Origin: Pegea sp. RAD2-039
Taxonomy: Eukaryota > Chordata > Thaliacea > Salpida > Salpidae
Assembly: GCA_034620365.1 (NCBI GenBank)
Contig: JAQGEQ010000251.1
Coordinates: 186,001-250,000, forward strand
DNA: 64,000 nt
Direction of reading: 5' to 3'
A model generated the notes under the pieces. That model was not told the DNA's origin, did not search any database, and was given only the letters and a program-made list of their open reading frames with translations. This document shows positions 1 through 12,155 of this stretch, in pieces. The stretch's first letter is position 1, and each line of letters starts with the position of its first letter. Both the position numbers and the translations under genes were made by a program.

Positions 1-3000
1 TCTACAGCAAGAGAGTCAAGAAAAAATTAAAAAGAAATTAAATAGTTTAGAAGAAGCTCAAAAAAAGCAAAAGATGGAATTGGAACTTGAACGTGAGAAG
101 ACTAATTCTCTTTTGAGTGATTATGATAATAAAATTGGTTCAAGAGATGATGAAATCTCCAAACTTATTGTGGAGCTGGAAAATGAACGAAATCAGGTAA
201 TGACAATTACTTTTCTACAAAATTGTAGTTTTTATTGGTTTTATTAATTTTCGGTTTCAAATTAAATGAAATTAATTATTTGAAGCAATTAAACGACAAA
301 TTTGGTTTTAATAATTAGTAATTGATGTAATTCATGCAAATAATTTCTGAATTCCTTGCAACAATAGTTTGAAGAAACTATCAAAAAGCAGGAACAAAAA
401 TTCACAAAAGTCTGTTCTGGCTGGAATGAAAAGATGGAGGCAAAAGATGTAGAATATAAACAAGTTAGTTATATCAACCATGAAGCATTTGTGTTTGAAG
501 ATTCATCATCTGAATTGTTTCTGCATCTCTACTGTTTCATTAAATCCTACTTGTTATCATCTATTTGATTTTTGTTTGTAGTTGAAGGACAAATTGATTG
601 AACGTGAAAACGAACTTGAAAGTGTCAAGTCTTCTTTGAATGCTCAAATCCTAGCTGAAAAGGAAAAAGTGAGAAGTTTGTGTCTAGTACTTGGTTGTTG
701 ATTTGCTGCTTCTTTGATTTGTTCATCAATTATTTTGTTGTTATGATTACATCTCCCTAATAGCTGGTTGAGTTTACAGATGTAATTTAGATTGATTTAA
801 ACTGTAAAATGAATTTTAATTTAATTTAGATTTTTCTAATTTACAACTGACAAACTTTAGAAAGTGTATTTATCAAAAAGTATCTTATTTCCGGCTTATC
901 AGTAGTACAACTTAAAGACATTTAATTAGTAGTAGAGATGTGTAATCCACACAGTTCCTTGTAAGAATTTACTTTTAAAAGATCTTATCAAATCTTCCAC
1001 TAAACTTTCTTCTTCATTTGGTCAGTTTCAAACAGTAAGTGGTGAGTTTAACTTGCTCATAATCCAACATGAACAAAAGGTAGATATAAAAACCCACTTT
1101 TTCACTGTTGTTTCAATCTCTCTGTCCTTGTTTAGCTCAGTAAAGTTATTAAAGAATTTGAAGATCATGTAAAAGACGTCCAATTGAAGGTAATATCCAA
1201 CACCACCAAATCATTTCCAAACTCTTAGCAAATCCAAACTTAGGTAGATGATACCGAATTTAAGGTTCTGAATTGGATAAGACATGAAGATAAGAAGGTT
1301 CCAACTAACCATAATCCAAATGAGCTTAAAATAACATTCTAATAGAGGCTAGCCACTAACTCTAAGGGAGTCCTTTTGCTTCCACTACTACATTTGTGCA
1401 TGAAAACCTCTTGATGTAGTTTATATAAGGTTCTTTTTGTTCACTGCTCTTTAAAATGCAATCTTGTGGTGATAGATTCGGCATGCTGCCAGCTTAATAT
1501 TTGCCAACCATTCAATTTGTATTTGCTGTTTTAATGTTTGTAGTTGGTTACCATCACTGATGAAATTGCTTCATTAATTGCAAGCGAACAAGAAAAGGTA
1601 ATTTTCCATTGAATATGTTGATGTTATCTGTTAGATGTAATTTGATTTCAAACATACAAATGCATCAAGCTGTTAAAATATCTTTTCCTTATTTCAGCTT
1701 TCGGCAGTAACTACTGATCTTACTGAGAAGATTAAACAAGAACAGGACAAGGTATGTAGGAAGAAATGTGTCAGGTGATGTTGGGTATGAGTTGAGTATG
1801 TTGACTTGTCAGGTTTGACGTACAAATTTATAAATGTTTTGAGTGGTTTACTCTGATGCCTGACTGGATTATTCCCAGGGTTTAGTTGGGTATAGGAGGG
1901 TTTAGGTTATTAGTTTAATTGAGTTTTTGAAGTATAGCGTAGAAAGTTGATCAGTTTTTTTATTTTTAGAAATCAGAGGAGCAGGTCAGTTTACTTTTGT
2001 TGCTTCTTCTACTTCAATTACTTTTCTCAAATCTTTTTTTTTAACAAAATAATTCTCCACAATTGCAACTTCGATTTTCTTTCATTCTTTCTAAATATTA
2101 AATTTTTTAATCAAATTTATTTCACCAACTCAACAAGGCATCTCCGAATCATCCAATCTTCAGCAATCGCAAGAATCAATTCAAAGAACAGGTAAGTGAT
2201 GATAAAACTAATTTGCTTTTCATTAATCCAATTAATTTTGTGGAAGTATCTGAAATACTTTCGAGTACTTCTATCATATTTCATTTTCTAAACCATTTTC
2301 TCAAACTTTATTTCTTCTTTTATAAGATGCGAGATTTTGAAGCAGAGATGGAAGCTGAAAGAAAAAAGGTATTGAGAAGCTGAGAAGTTCTTTAAGTTTT
2401 GCTTAATTCAGTTATTAGAATGAATTTAGTTTAATTAAGTTGAAATTAACGTTTAACAAATCGGTTTTCTAGTTACAACATTTAACACATTTTAGAAAGA
2501 AAATACTAAAAAAGAATCTTCGTTTTATACTATGATGAGTGCTTCATCTGATAACAAATGTTCATCTAACACATCTAACATAACATCAGAATTAAGTTCG
2601 AGAGATGACAGACCAAGGCCTAGTTCTAGGGACTTCAAACCAAGGTTTGGTCCAAAAGATGACAAACCAAAGTCTAGTCCTTGTGACCTCAAACCAAAGT
2701 CTAGTCCAAGTGACGATAAACCAAAGCCTAGTCCTTGTGACTTAAAGATAAAGACTGAACCAAAAGATGACAAACCAAAGTCTAGTCCTTGTGACCTAAA
2801 GATAAAAACTGAACCAAAAGATGACAAACCAAAGTCTAGTCCTTGTGACCTAAAGATAAAGACTGAACCAAAAGATGACAAACCAAAGTCTAGTCCTTGT
2901 GACCTAAAGATAAAGACTGAACCAAAAGATGACAAACCAAAGTCTAGTCCTTGTGACTTAAAAATAAAGACTGAACCAAAAGATGACAAACCAAAGTCTA

Positions 3001-6000
3001 GTCCTTGTGACCTAAAGATAAAAACTGAACCAAAAGATGACAAACCAAAGTCTAGTCCTTGTGACCTAAAAATAAAGACTGAACCAAAAGATGACAAACC
3101 AAAGTCTAGTCCTTGTGACTTAAAAATAAAGACTGAACCAAAAGATGACAAACCAAAGTCTAGTCCTTGTGACTTAAAAATAAAGACTGAACCAAAAGAT
3201 GACAAACCAAAGCCTAGTGCTTGTGCCTTGAAGATAAAGTCTGACCCAAGTGATGATGAACTAAAATCCGGTTTAAGTGACGATGATCTGAAATCTGAAT
3301 CAAGTAAGGTGGAGTCACTACTCTCAAGGTTCCCTATAGGGCTGTTGCCTCTGAAAGAAGAGCCATCCTATTACATTCAAAACAAGCATGTAAGTTTTCT
3401 TGTGAAAATATTCTCTTAGTTAAGCCAATATGTTTTTATCTAAAATACTTTTGGACATTTTCATATCTATTTAATATTTTATTTGTTTCAATAAAGATGG
3501 AGAATAAAAAGTCTGAAAAGAAGATTGACCCTAATAGAGAAGATGTAAGTTAATTAATACGAATCAATGATTTCACATTTGATGTTGATTTTTTTTAATT
3601 AGCCCCCTTCCTCGTTTCGTGGCATCGAAGTGAGTTCAATAGTTTCACTTTTATGAGTCGTTGAAGAAAATTTAATTTCTAAATTCACTAATAACTACTA
3701 AATTCTAATTAAAATTTAAACTTTTATTTCAAAGACGCTGAAAGATAAAGAACTTCGACGAAATCCTGGAAAAAACTGTAAAAATGTAAATATTTTTATA
3801 TAAAATTTTTATTTAATCTTTTTTTTGATGGTTGCTATTCAATATAAATTTGATTCGTTTTTTAAGACCCCTGAGTTTTATGAAGATGAAGAATATTATG
3901 AAATACAAAAAGTAAGTCAGCTGTGATCTTTGTAACAACAAATCTGATTTTTCCCTATTGATCATCGGATTGTTGGGTGTCTCAGATACTTGCTTGCAGA
4001 CTCCTTCTATACTTTCTAATTAAAGTTTTATCCTGTAGCTTCATATCTTAGTTTCAAACATAATTTCAAAATATTCGTTAAACGTTTGGTCAAACACTTT
4101 TCCTAACCTCAACACTAATTGATCAATTATTATTTCTTCTTCTTGTCTGCAGAATCCTCATCTTTATCCAGATAAATACTTCGATGCAAGCGAAGATGTA
4201 AGTGATCTTTTTTCACAAACTTGGCACATTATCATCAATTAGCTAATTGATTAATGAAACTTTAATCTTTTTATATTTAAAAGTAAATTATCTTCCAGAA
4301 TTTTTGATAAATTCTTTAAAAAATGCAACTTGAAATCTCTGAATTTCAATTATTTTCTATTTCAGCCTCCAGTACCACATCGTCAACTAAAAGTAAGTAG
4401 AATTTTCACATTATTATATAGACAAGTTTGACATAAAAGTGACTTGTCCTATTATTTGTAATATTTAGTTAACTTTTAGAATTTAAACCGTTTTCTAGGA
4501 CATACTTGAGGCAAAAGAAATGAGAGATCGGTTAGTTTCAGAGCAAGCAGAAGAAGAGGCAATTAGGAATTGGAAAGCTGATTATGGTTTGAATGTTATT
4601 CCAAAAAATCCTTCGTCTGACCACCCATCAAAAAACGCCTCTGACTTAAATTCAAAGTTTGAACTAAGTTATGACAAACCAAAGTTCAGTCCTTGTGACT
4701 TGAAAATAAAGACTGAACCAAAAGATGACACACCAAAGTCTGGTCCACAAGATGACAAACCAAAACCTAGTCCTTGTGACCTAAAGATAAAGCCTGAACC
4801 AAAAGATGACAAACCAAAGCCTAGTCCTTGTGACTTAAAAATAAAGACTGAACCAAAAGATGACAAACCAAAGCCTAGTCCTTGTGACTTAAAAATAAAG
4901 ACTGAACCAAGAGATGACAAACCAAAGCTTAGTCCTTGTGACTTAAAAATAAAGACTGAACCAAAAGATGAAAAACCAAAGCCTAGTCCTTGTGACTTAA
5001 AAATAAAGACTGAACCAAAAGATGACAAACCAAAGCCTAGTCCTTGTGACTTAAAAATAAAGACTGAACCAAAAGATGACAAACCAAAGCCTAGTCCTTG
5101 TGACTTAAAAATAAAGACTGAACCAAAAGATGACAAACCAAAGTCTGGTCCACAAGATGACAAACCAAAGTCTAGTCTTTTCGACTTTAAAATAAAGACT
5201 GAACCAAAAGATGACAAACCAAAGTCTAGTTTTTTTAACTTTAAAATAAAGACTGAACCAAAAGATGACAAACCAAAGTCTAGTCTTTTTGACTTTAAAA
5301 TAAAGACTGAACCAAAAGATGACAAACCAAAGTCTAGTCCTTGTGACTTAAAAATAAAGACTGAACCAAAAGATGACAAACCAAAGTCTAGTCCTTGTGA
5401 CTTAAAAATAAAGACTGAACCAAAAGATGACAAACCAAAGTCTAGTCCTTGTGACTTAAAAATAAAGACTGAACCAAAAGATGACAAACCAAAGTCTAGT
5501 CCTTGTGACCTAAAAATAAAGACTGAATCAAAAGATGACAAACCAAAGCCTAGTCCTTGTGACTTAAAAATAAAGACTGAACCAAAAGATGACAAACCAA
5601 AGTCTAGTCCTTGTGACTTAAAAATAAAGACTGAACCAAAAGATGACAAACCAAAGTCTAGTCCTTGTGACTTTAAAATAAAGACTGAACCAAACGATGA
5701 GAAACCAAAGTCTGGTCCACAAGATGACAAACCAAAGTCTAGTCTTTTCGACTTTAAAATAAAGACTGAACCAAAAGATGACAAACCAAAGTCTAGTTTT
5801 TTTGACTTTAAAATAAAGACTGAACCAAAAGATGACAAACCAAAGTCTGGTCCACAAGATGACAAACCAAAGTCTAGTCCTTGTGACTTAAAAATAAAGA
5901 CTGAACCAAAAGATGACAAACCAAAGTCTAGTCCTTGTGACTTAAAAATAAAGACTGAACCAAACGATGAGAAACCAAAGTCTGGTCCACAAGATGACAA

Positions 6001-9000
6001 ACCAAAGTCTAGTCTTTTCGACTTTAAAATAAAGACTGAACCAAAAGATGACAAACCAAAGTCTAGTTTTTTTGACTTTAAAATAAAGACTGAACCAAAA
6101 GATGACAAACCAAAGTCTGGTCCACAAGATGACAAACCAAAGTCTAGTCCTTGTGACTTAAAAATAAAGACTGAACCAAAAGATGACAAACCAAAGTCTA
6201 GTCCTTGTGACTTAAAAATAAAGACTGAACCAAAAGATGACAAGCCAAAGTCTAGTCCTTGTGACCTAAAGATAAAGACTGAACCAAAAGATGACAAACC
6301 AAAGTCTAGTCCTTGTGACTTAAAAATAAAGACTGAACCAAAAGATGACAAACCAAAGCCTAGTCCTTGTGACTTAAAAATAAAGACTGAACCAAAAGAT
6401 GACAAACCAAAGTCTAGTCCTTGTGACTTAAAAATAAAGACTGAACCAAAAGATGACAAACCAAAGCCTAGTGCTTGTGCCTTGAAGATAAAGTCTGACC
6501 CAAGTGATGATGAACTAAAATCCGGTTTAAGTGACGATGATCTGAAATCTGAATCAAGTAAGGTGGAGTCACTACTCGCAAGGTTCCCTATAGCGCTGTT
6601 GCCTCTGAAAGAAGAGCCATCCTATTACATTCAAAACAAGCATGTAAGTTTTCTTGTGAAAATATTCTCTTAGTTAAGCCAATATGTTTTTATCGAAAAT
6701 ACTTTTGGACATTTTCATATCTATTTAATATTTTATTTGTTTCAATAAAGATGGAGAATAAAAAGTCTGAAAAGAAGATTGACCCTAATAGAGAAGATGT
6801 AAGTTAATTAATACGAATCAATGATTTCACATTTGATGTTGATTTTTTTTAAATTAGCCCCCTTCCTCGTTTCGTGGCATCGAAGTGAGTTCAATAGTTT
6901 GACTTTTATGAGTCGTTGAAGAAAGTTTAATTTCTAAATTCACTAATAGCTACTAAATTCTAATTAAAATTTAAACTTTTATTTCAAAGACGCTGAAAGA
7001 TAAAGAACTTCGACGAAATCCTGGAAAAAAGTGTAAAAATGTAAATATTTTTATATAAAATTTTTATTTAATCTTTTTTTTGATGGTTGCTATTCAATTT
7101 AAATTTGATTCGTTTTTTAAGACCCCTGAGTTTTATGAAGATGAAGAATATTATGAAATACAAAAAGTAAGTCAGCTGTGATCTTTGTAACAACAAATCT
7201 AATTAAAAAATTAAAAGTTTGGTTTGTATTTGATCTAAACAATGTGATAAAAAGATTTATAAATCAGTAGGTGACATAAAAACGAAATGTTGCTTACAAC
7301 AACACTAAGTGTAGCTAATTGTTTACAATTTTATTCTACATCCTTCTTGTCTGCAGAATCCTCATCTTTATCCAGATAAATACTTCGATGCAAGCGAAGA
7401 TGTAAGTGATCTTTTTTCACAAACTCGGCACATTATCATCAATTAGCTAATTGATTAATGAAACTTTAATCTTTTTATATTTAAAAGTAAATTATCTTCC
7501 AGAATTTTTGATAAATTCTTTAAAAATTGCAACTTGAAATCTCTGAATTTCAATTATTTTCTATTTCAGCCTCCAGTACCACATCGTCAACTAAAAGTAA
7601 GTAGAATTTTCACATTATTATATAGACAAGTTTGACATAAAAGTGACTTGTCCTATTATTTGTAATATTTAGTTAACTTTTAGAATTTAAACCGTTTTCT
7701 AGGACATACTTGAGGCAAAAGAAATGAGAGATCGGTTAGTTTCAGAGCAAGCAGAAGAAGAGGCAATTAGGAATTGGAGAGCTAATTATGGTTTGAATGT
7801 TATTCCAAAAAATCCTTCGTCCGACCACCCATTAAAAAACGCCTCTGACTTAAATTCAAAGTCTGGTCCAAAAGATGTCAAACCAAAGTCTAGTCCAAAA
7901 GATGACAAACCAAAGCCTAGTCCTTGTGACCTAAAGATAAAGACTGAACCAAAAGATGACAAACCGAAGTCTAGTCCTTGTGACTTAAAAATAAAGACTG
8001 AACCAAAAGATGACAAACCAAAGTCTAGTCCTTGTGACCTAAAAATAAAAACTGAACCAAAAGATGACAAACCAAAGTCTGGTCTACAAGATGACAAACC
8101 AAAGTCTAGTCCTTGTGACTTAAAAATAAAGACTGAACCAAAAGATGACAAACCAAAGTCTAGTCCTTGTGACCTAAAAATAAAAACTGAACCAAAAGAT
8201 GACAAACCAAAGTCTGGTCTACAAGATGACAAACCAAAGTCTAGTCCTTGTGACTTAAAAATAAAGACTGAACCAAAAGATGTCAAGCCAAAGTCTAGTC
8301 CTTGTGACCTAAAAATAAAAACTGAACCAAAAGATGACAAACCAAAGTCTGGTCTACAAGATGACAAACCAAAGTCTAGTCCTTGTGACTTAAAAATAAA
8401 GACTGAACCAAAAGATGACAAACCAAAGTCTAGTCCTTGTGACCTAAAAATAAAAACTGAACCAAAAGATGACAAACCAAAGTCTGGTCTACAAGATGAC
8501 AAACCAAAGTCTAGTCCTTGTGACTTAAAAATAAAAACTGAACCAAAAGATGTCAAGCCAAAGTCTAGTCCTTGTGACCTAAAAATAAAAACTGAACCAA
8601 AAGATGACAAACCAAAGTCTGGTCTACAAGATGACAAACCAAAGTCTAGTCCTTGTGACTTAAAAATAAAGACTGAACCAAAAGATGTCAAGCCAAAGTC
8701 TAGTCCTTGTGACCTAAAAATAAAGACTGAACCAAAAGATGACAAACCAAAGTCTAGTCCTTGTGACTTAAAAATAAAGACTGAACCAAAAGATGACAAA
8801 CCAAAGTCTAGTCCTTGTGACCTAAAAATAAAAACTGAACCAAAAGATGACAAACCAAAGTCTGGTCTACAAGATGACAAACCAAAGTCTAGTCCTTGTG
8901 ACTTAAAAATAAAGACTGAACCAAAAGATGTCAAGCCAAAGTCTAGTCCTTGTGACCTAAAAATAAAAACTGAACCAAAAGATGACAAACCAAAGTCTGG

Positions 9001-12000
9001 TCTACAAGATGACAAACCAAAGTCTAGTCCTTGTGACTTAAAAATAAAGACTGAACCAAAAGATGACAAACCAAAGTCTAGTCCTTGTGACCTAAAAATA
9101 AAAACTGAACCAAAAGATGACAAACCAAAGTCTGGTCTACAAGATGACAAACCAAAGTCTAGTCCTTGTGACTTAAAAATAAAGACTGAACCAAAAGATG
9201 ACAAACCAAAGTCTAGTCCTTGTGACCTAAAAATAAAAACTGAACCAAAAGATGACAAACCAAAGTCTGGTCTACAAGATGACAAACCAAAGTCTAGTCC
9301 TTGTGACTTAAAAATAAAGACTGAACCAAAAGATGTCAAGCCAAAGTCTAGTCCTTGTGACCTAAAAATAAAGACTGAACCAAAAGATGACAAACCAAAG
9401 TCTGGTCCACAAGATGACAAACCAAAGTCTAGTCCTTGTGACTTAAAAATAAAGACTGAACCAAAAGATGACAAACCAAAGTCTAGTCCAAAAGATGACA
9501 AACCAAAGTCTAGTCCTTGTGACTTAAAAATAAAGACTGAACCAAAAGATGACAAACCAAAGCCTAGTCCTTGTGACTTAAAAATAAAGACTGAACCAAA
9601 AGATGACAAACCAAAGTCTGGTCTACAAGATGACAAACCAAAGTCTAGTCCTTGTGACTTAAAAATAAAGACTGAACCAAAAGATGTCAAGCCAAAGTCT
9701 AGTCCTTGTGACCTAAAAATAAAGACTGAACCAAAAGATGACAAACCAAAGTCTGGTCCACAAGATGACAAACCAAAGTCTAGTCCTTGTGACCTAAAAA
9801 TAAAGACTGAACCAAAAGATGACAAACCAAAGTCTGGTCCACAAGATGACAAACCAAAGTCTAGTCCTTGTGACTTAAAAATAAAGACTGAACCAAAAGA
9901 TGACAAACCAAAGCCTAGTCCTTGTGACTTAAAAATAAAGACTGAACCAAAAGATGACAAACCAAAGTCTGGTCCACAAGATGACAAACCAAAGTCTAGT
10001 CCTTGTGACCTAAAAATAAAGACTGAACCAAAAGATGACAAACCAAAGTCTAGTCCTTGTGACTTAAAAATAAAGACTGAACCAAAAGATGACAAACCAA
10101 AGTCTAGTCTTTGTGACCTAAAAATAAAGACTGAACCAAAAGATGACAAACCAAAGCCTAGTCCTTGTGACCTAAAAATAAAGACTGAACTAAAAGATGA
10201 CAAACCAAAGTCTAGTCCTTGTGACTTAAAAATAAAGACTGAACCAAAAGATGACAAACCAAAGTCTAGTCCTTGTGACTTAAAAATAAAGACTGAACCA
10301 AAAGATGACAAACCAAAGTCTAGTCTTTGTGACCTAAAAATAAAGACTGAACCAAAAGATGACAAACCAAAGCCTAGTCCTTGTGACCTAAAAATAAAGA
10401 CTGAACCAAAAGATGACAAACCAAAGTCTAGTCCTTGTGACTTAAAAATAAAGACTGAACCAAAAGATGACAAACCAAAGCCTAGTCCTTGTGACCTAAA
10501 AATAAAGACTGAACCAAAAGATGACAAACCAAAGCCTAGTGCTTATGGCACTACAGCAAGGAGTGACTCATCTATGGTTACATCAGGTTCTACAGCTCAT
10601 TTCAGATCGTGGCCTCCAGCATCAAAGGACAAGGTTAACAAAAAATTCCAACAAATGAAACAAATCAGAGATTGTGGTTTGTATCTCGATGTAGAATCTC
10701 CAGATTCACGTAAAAACTTGGAACATGTAAAATCTCCACAAGCCTGGAACTCCGTGAGTTTGTAACTTATGCCTCTTTAACTTTCGTAATGTTTAGTTTG
10801 ATTATTTATTTCATCAACAGTTTTACTAACTTATTTTTTCTATAAAGAGGCCGCAAAGTCGCCACAGATATCCGGTGAGATTAAGTCTTAATTTCATAAT
10901 TTTTATTGATTATATTCAGAAGTGTTTTCTACTGAATGTGACAAGTTTTATGTAAGATAAAGAATAGATTTATTGTTGTAAAAAAAACATTGTTACTTGT
11001 ATTCACGATGTGCTAGAAACTCGATTAATATAAAACACTTTTACTTCTATAGAGGTTATCTGAGCAAGCAAGCCAGAAAGAAGCTGATGTAAAGAAGTTG
11101 GTTGAATCATCAGATTACTGTGACGAGGTTAGGATTTCTTCTGTTTAAAAAAGAACGTTCTTGCCACCTACAAACTTATCAAATATAGATTTAAAAAAAT
11201 ACTTCTCTAAATTTTTAACTATCTAATAAACTCTATTTACTGAGTTTAACTGAAGCTTCTAATTTCTGATTTTTTCCTTTTAGGTTCAAATAAGTTTTTG
11301 AATTGATTTCTATTTCTCTGATATTTACTTTTTAAGTTTTTGTTCTTGTCCTCTCTTAATATTTAAAAATCGAATCACTGAAAGGCAGATTTGAAATTGC
11401 TTTGCCAGTAAAGTTGTTTCATTGAATAGTTAGATGAAGTATAGAACAGTTGCTTTTCAATTAGCTTAGTGGCAGTATTTCAAAAGCAAATCATTAGTAA
11501 TAGATATTTACTTTAGTAAGATAGTTTGTTGTGGTTTGTTTTTGCTGGCAAATTTACTAGTGGGTGTGTGTTGGCATTTTATTGATGGTCAATATGTATT
11601 GTTACAAGGCCTGTAAAACTTGCAAATGTGAATGATGTGTTTGTTGATTACCTAATCAAATACGATCTCTTGAATATCTCTTGTTTTAGTTGACAAAAAT
11701 TACTGAAATTGCTCACGAAGAATTTGAAAGTGCTGCTAAAAGTACTGAAGAGAAATTCAAGTAACTTTCTTGTAATCACCACGAACTTTTAGTCTGAATT
11801 TGTTCAACTTTTTCCCTTAGACCTGTTTCTATGAAACCAGTTTGTAGCCAGCTTCAACGCAACCTCATCGAGTGTTATGAACGCAACCCCGGCAAGCCTC
11901 TTATATGTGCCAAGGAGCTCTCCAAATTGAAAGATTGTGTCTTGTTGGCAAAAAAAGTAATTTTTTGCTGCTAGCTGTTATATAATTTAGAAAATAAAAT

Positions 12001-12085
12001 TAATTTGATATAAAGTTTTGTTGACTAATCTGAATTTGTTTTTCAGGAGACTTTGGAAAAGAATTTTTCATCAGCTGATAATTAG
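1..12085 (+). CDS. Giant repeat-expanded MIC19/MIC25-like CHCH protein (5' end outside window)
   Basis: The C-terminus has two CX9C pairs (CSQLQRNLIEC and CAKELSKLKDC), the CHCH fold of MICOS subunits MIC19/MIC25 (CHCHD3/6), which hold inner-membrane cristae junctions. The preceding exon ends EEKFK before the first Cys, as in that family, and the first exons are coiled coil. Exons read: 1-196, 368-463, 582-668, 1136-1189, 1544-1597, 1698-1751, 1970-1984, 2138-2191, 2327-2368, 2496-3389, 3497-3544, 3603-3629, 3735-3785, 3867-3911, 4153-4197, 4366-4392, 4499-6643, 6751-6798, 6858-6884, 6990-7040, 7122-7166, 7357-7401, 7570-7596, 7703-10753, 10848-10874, 11053-11127, 11690-11760, 11821-11956, 12047-12085. 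They give about 2,524 codons, nearly all in phase 0. Family members are usually around 230 residues, so the KTEP-repeat middle is an expansion. The two smallest 5' exons (1970-1984, 2138-2191) are least sure. Family assignment is inference from the C-terminus. Confidence 0.72.
2695..3216 (+). repeat. 54-bp coding tandem repeat, array 1 (about 9 units)
   Basis: An 18-residue unit (DDKPKSSPC plus DLKIKTEPK, each half 9 residues or 27 bp) is repeated about nine times inside exon 2496-3389. Units differ mainly at synonymous positions (ctt/cta, aag/aaa), so the array is recent or homogenised. It is flanked by diverged units such as KIKSDPSDDELKSG. Confidence 0.97.
3205..4660 (+). repeat. Segmental duplication inside the giant gene, copy 1
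   Basis: This block holds the end of a repeat exon, six short exons (48, 27, 51, 45, 45, 27 nt) with their introns, and the start of the next repeat exon. It is nearly identical, introns included, to 6459-7860. The only large difference is in the intron between the two 45-nt exons: 3946-4138 here has no counterpart in copy 2. Confidence 0.95.
4669..6472 (+). repeat. 54-bp coding tandem repeat, array 2 (about 30 units)
   Basis: The same 18-residue unit fills most of exon 4499-6643, with variants in which the Cys-containing SPCDL is replaced by SLFDF or SFFDF, and 9-residue spacers DDKPKSGPQ. A higher-order repeat is visible: the NDEKPKSGPQ variant recurs exactly 270 bp apart (5691 and 5961), that is, ten 27-bp half units. 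Confidence 0.97.
6459..7860 (+). repeat. Segmental duplication inside the giant gene, copy 2
   Basis: Near-identical copy of 3205-4660, offset about 3,254 bp. Exons 6751-6798, 6858-6884, 6990-7040, 7122-7166, 7357-7401 and 7570-7596 match copy 1 in length and phase. The intron segment 7201-7342 is unrelated in sequence to the corresponding 3946-4138. Confidence 0.95.
7861..10540 (+). repeat. 54-bp coding tandem repeat, array 3 (about 41 units)
   Basis: The largest array, inside exon 7703-10753. A 45-residue (135-bp) higher-order unit of two 18-residue repeats plus one 9-residue DDKPKSGLQ half unit recurs over the first two thirds. Some units carry KDVKPK in place of KDDKPK. The array ends at KPKPSAYGTTARSD, related to the KPKPSACALKIKSD end of arrays 1 and 2. 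Confidence 0.97.
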
Positions 12086-12149
12086 CTCTTCAAACTATAT
12101 ATTGTTAATCTTTAGTTTTAAATCTTACAAAAAAGCAGTTGTCCACTTT

Positions 12150-12155
12150 AATAAA
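12150..12155 (+). terminator. Polyadenylation signal AATAAA of the MIC19-like gene
   Basis: AATAAA lies about 65 bp after the TAG stop; a second AATAAA follows about 20 bp later. Confidence 0.6.

Noticed and set aside
1244..1263. Tiny extra exon (VDDTEFK) in the coiled-coil part of the MIC19-like gene
   Set aside because: An AG precedes it, but the donor (AAG|GTTCTG) is poor and the model is already in phase without it.
2525..10527. Long open frames on the minus strand opposite the KTEP arrays (226, 596 and 913 codons)
   Set aside because: They are the antisense of a repeat whose period is a multiple of three, so a stop-free frame in one unit is stop-free in all. No splice sites or non-repeat coding sequence support them.
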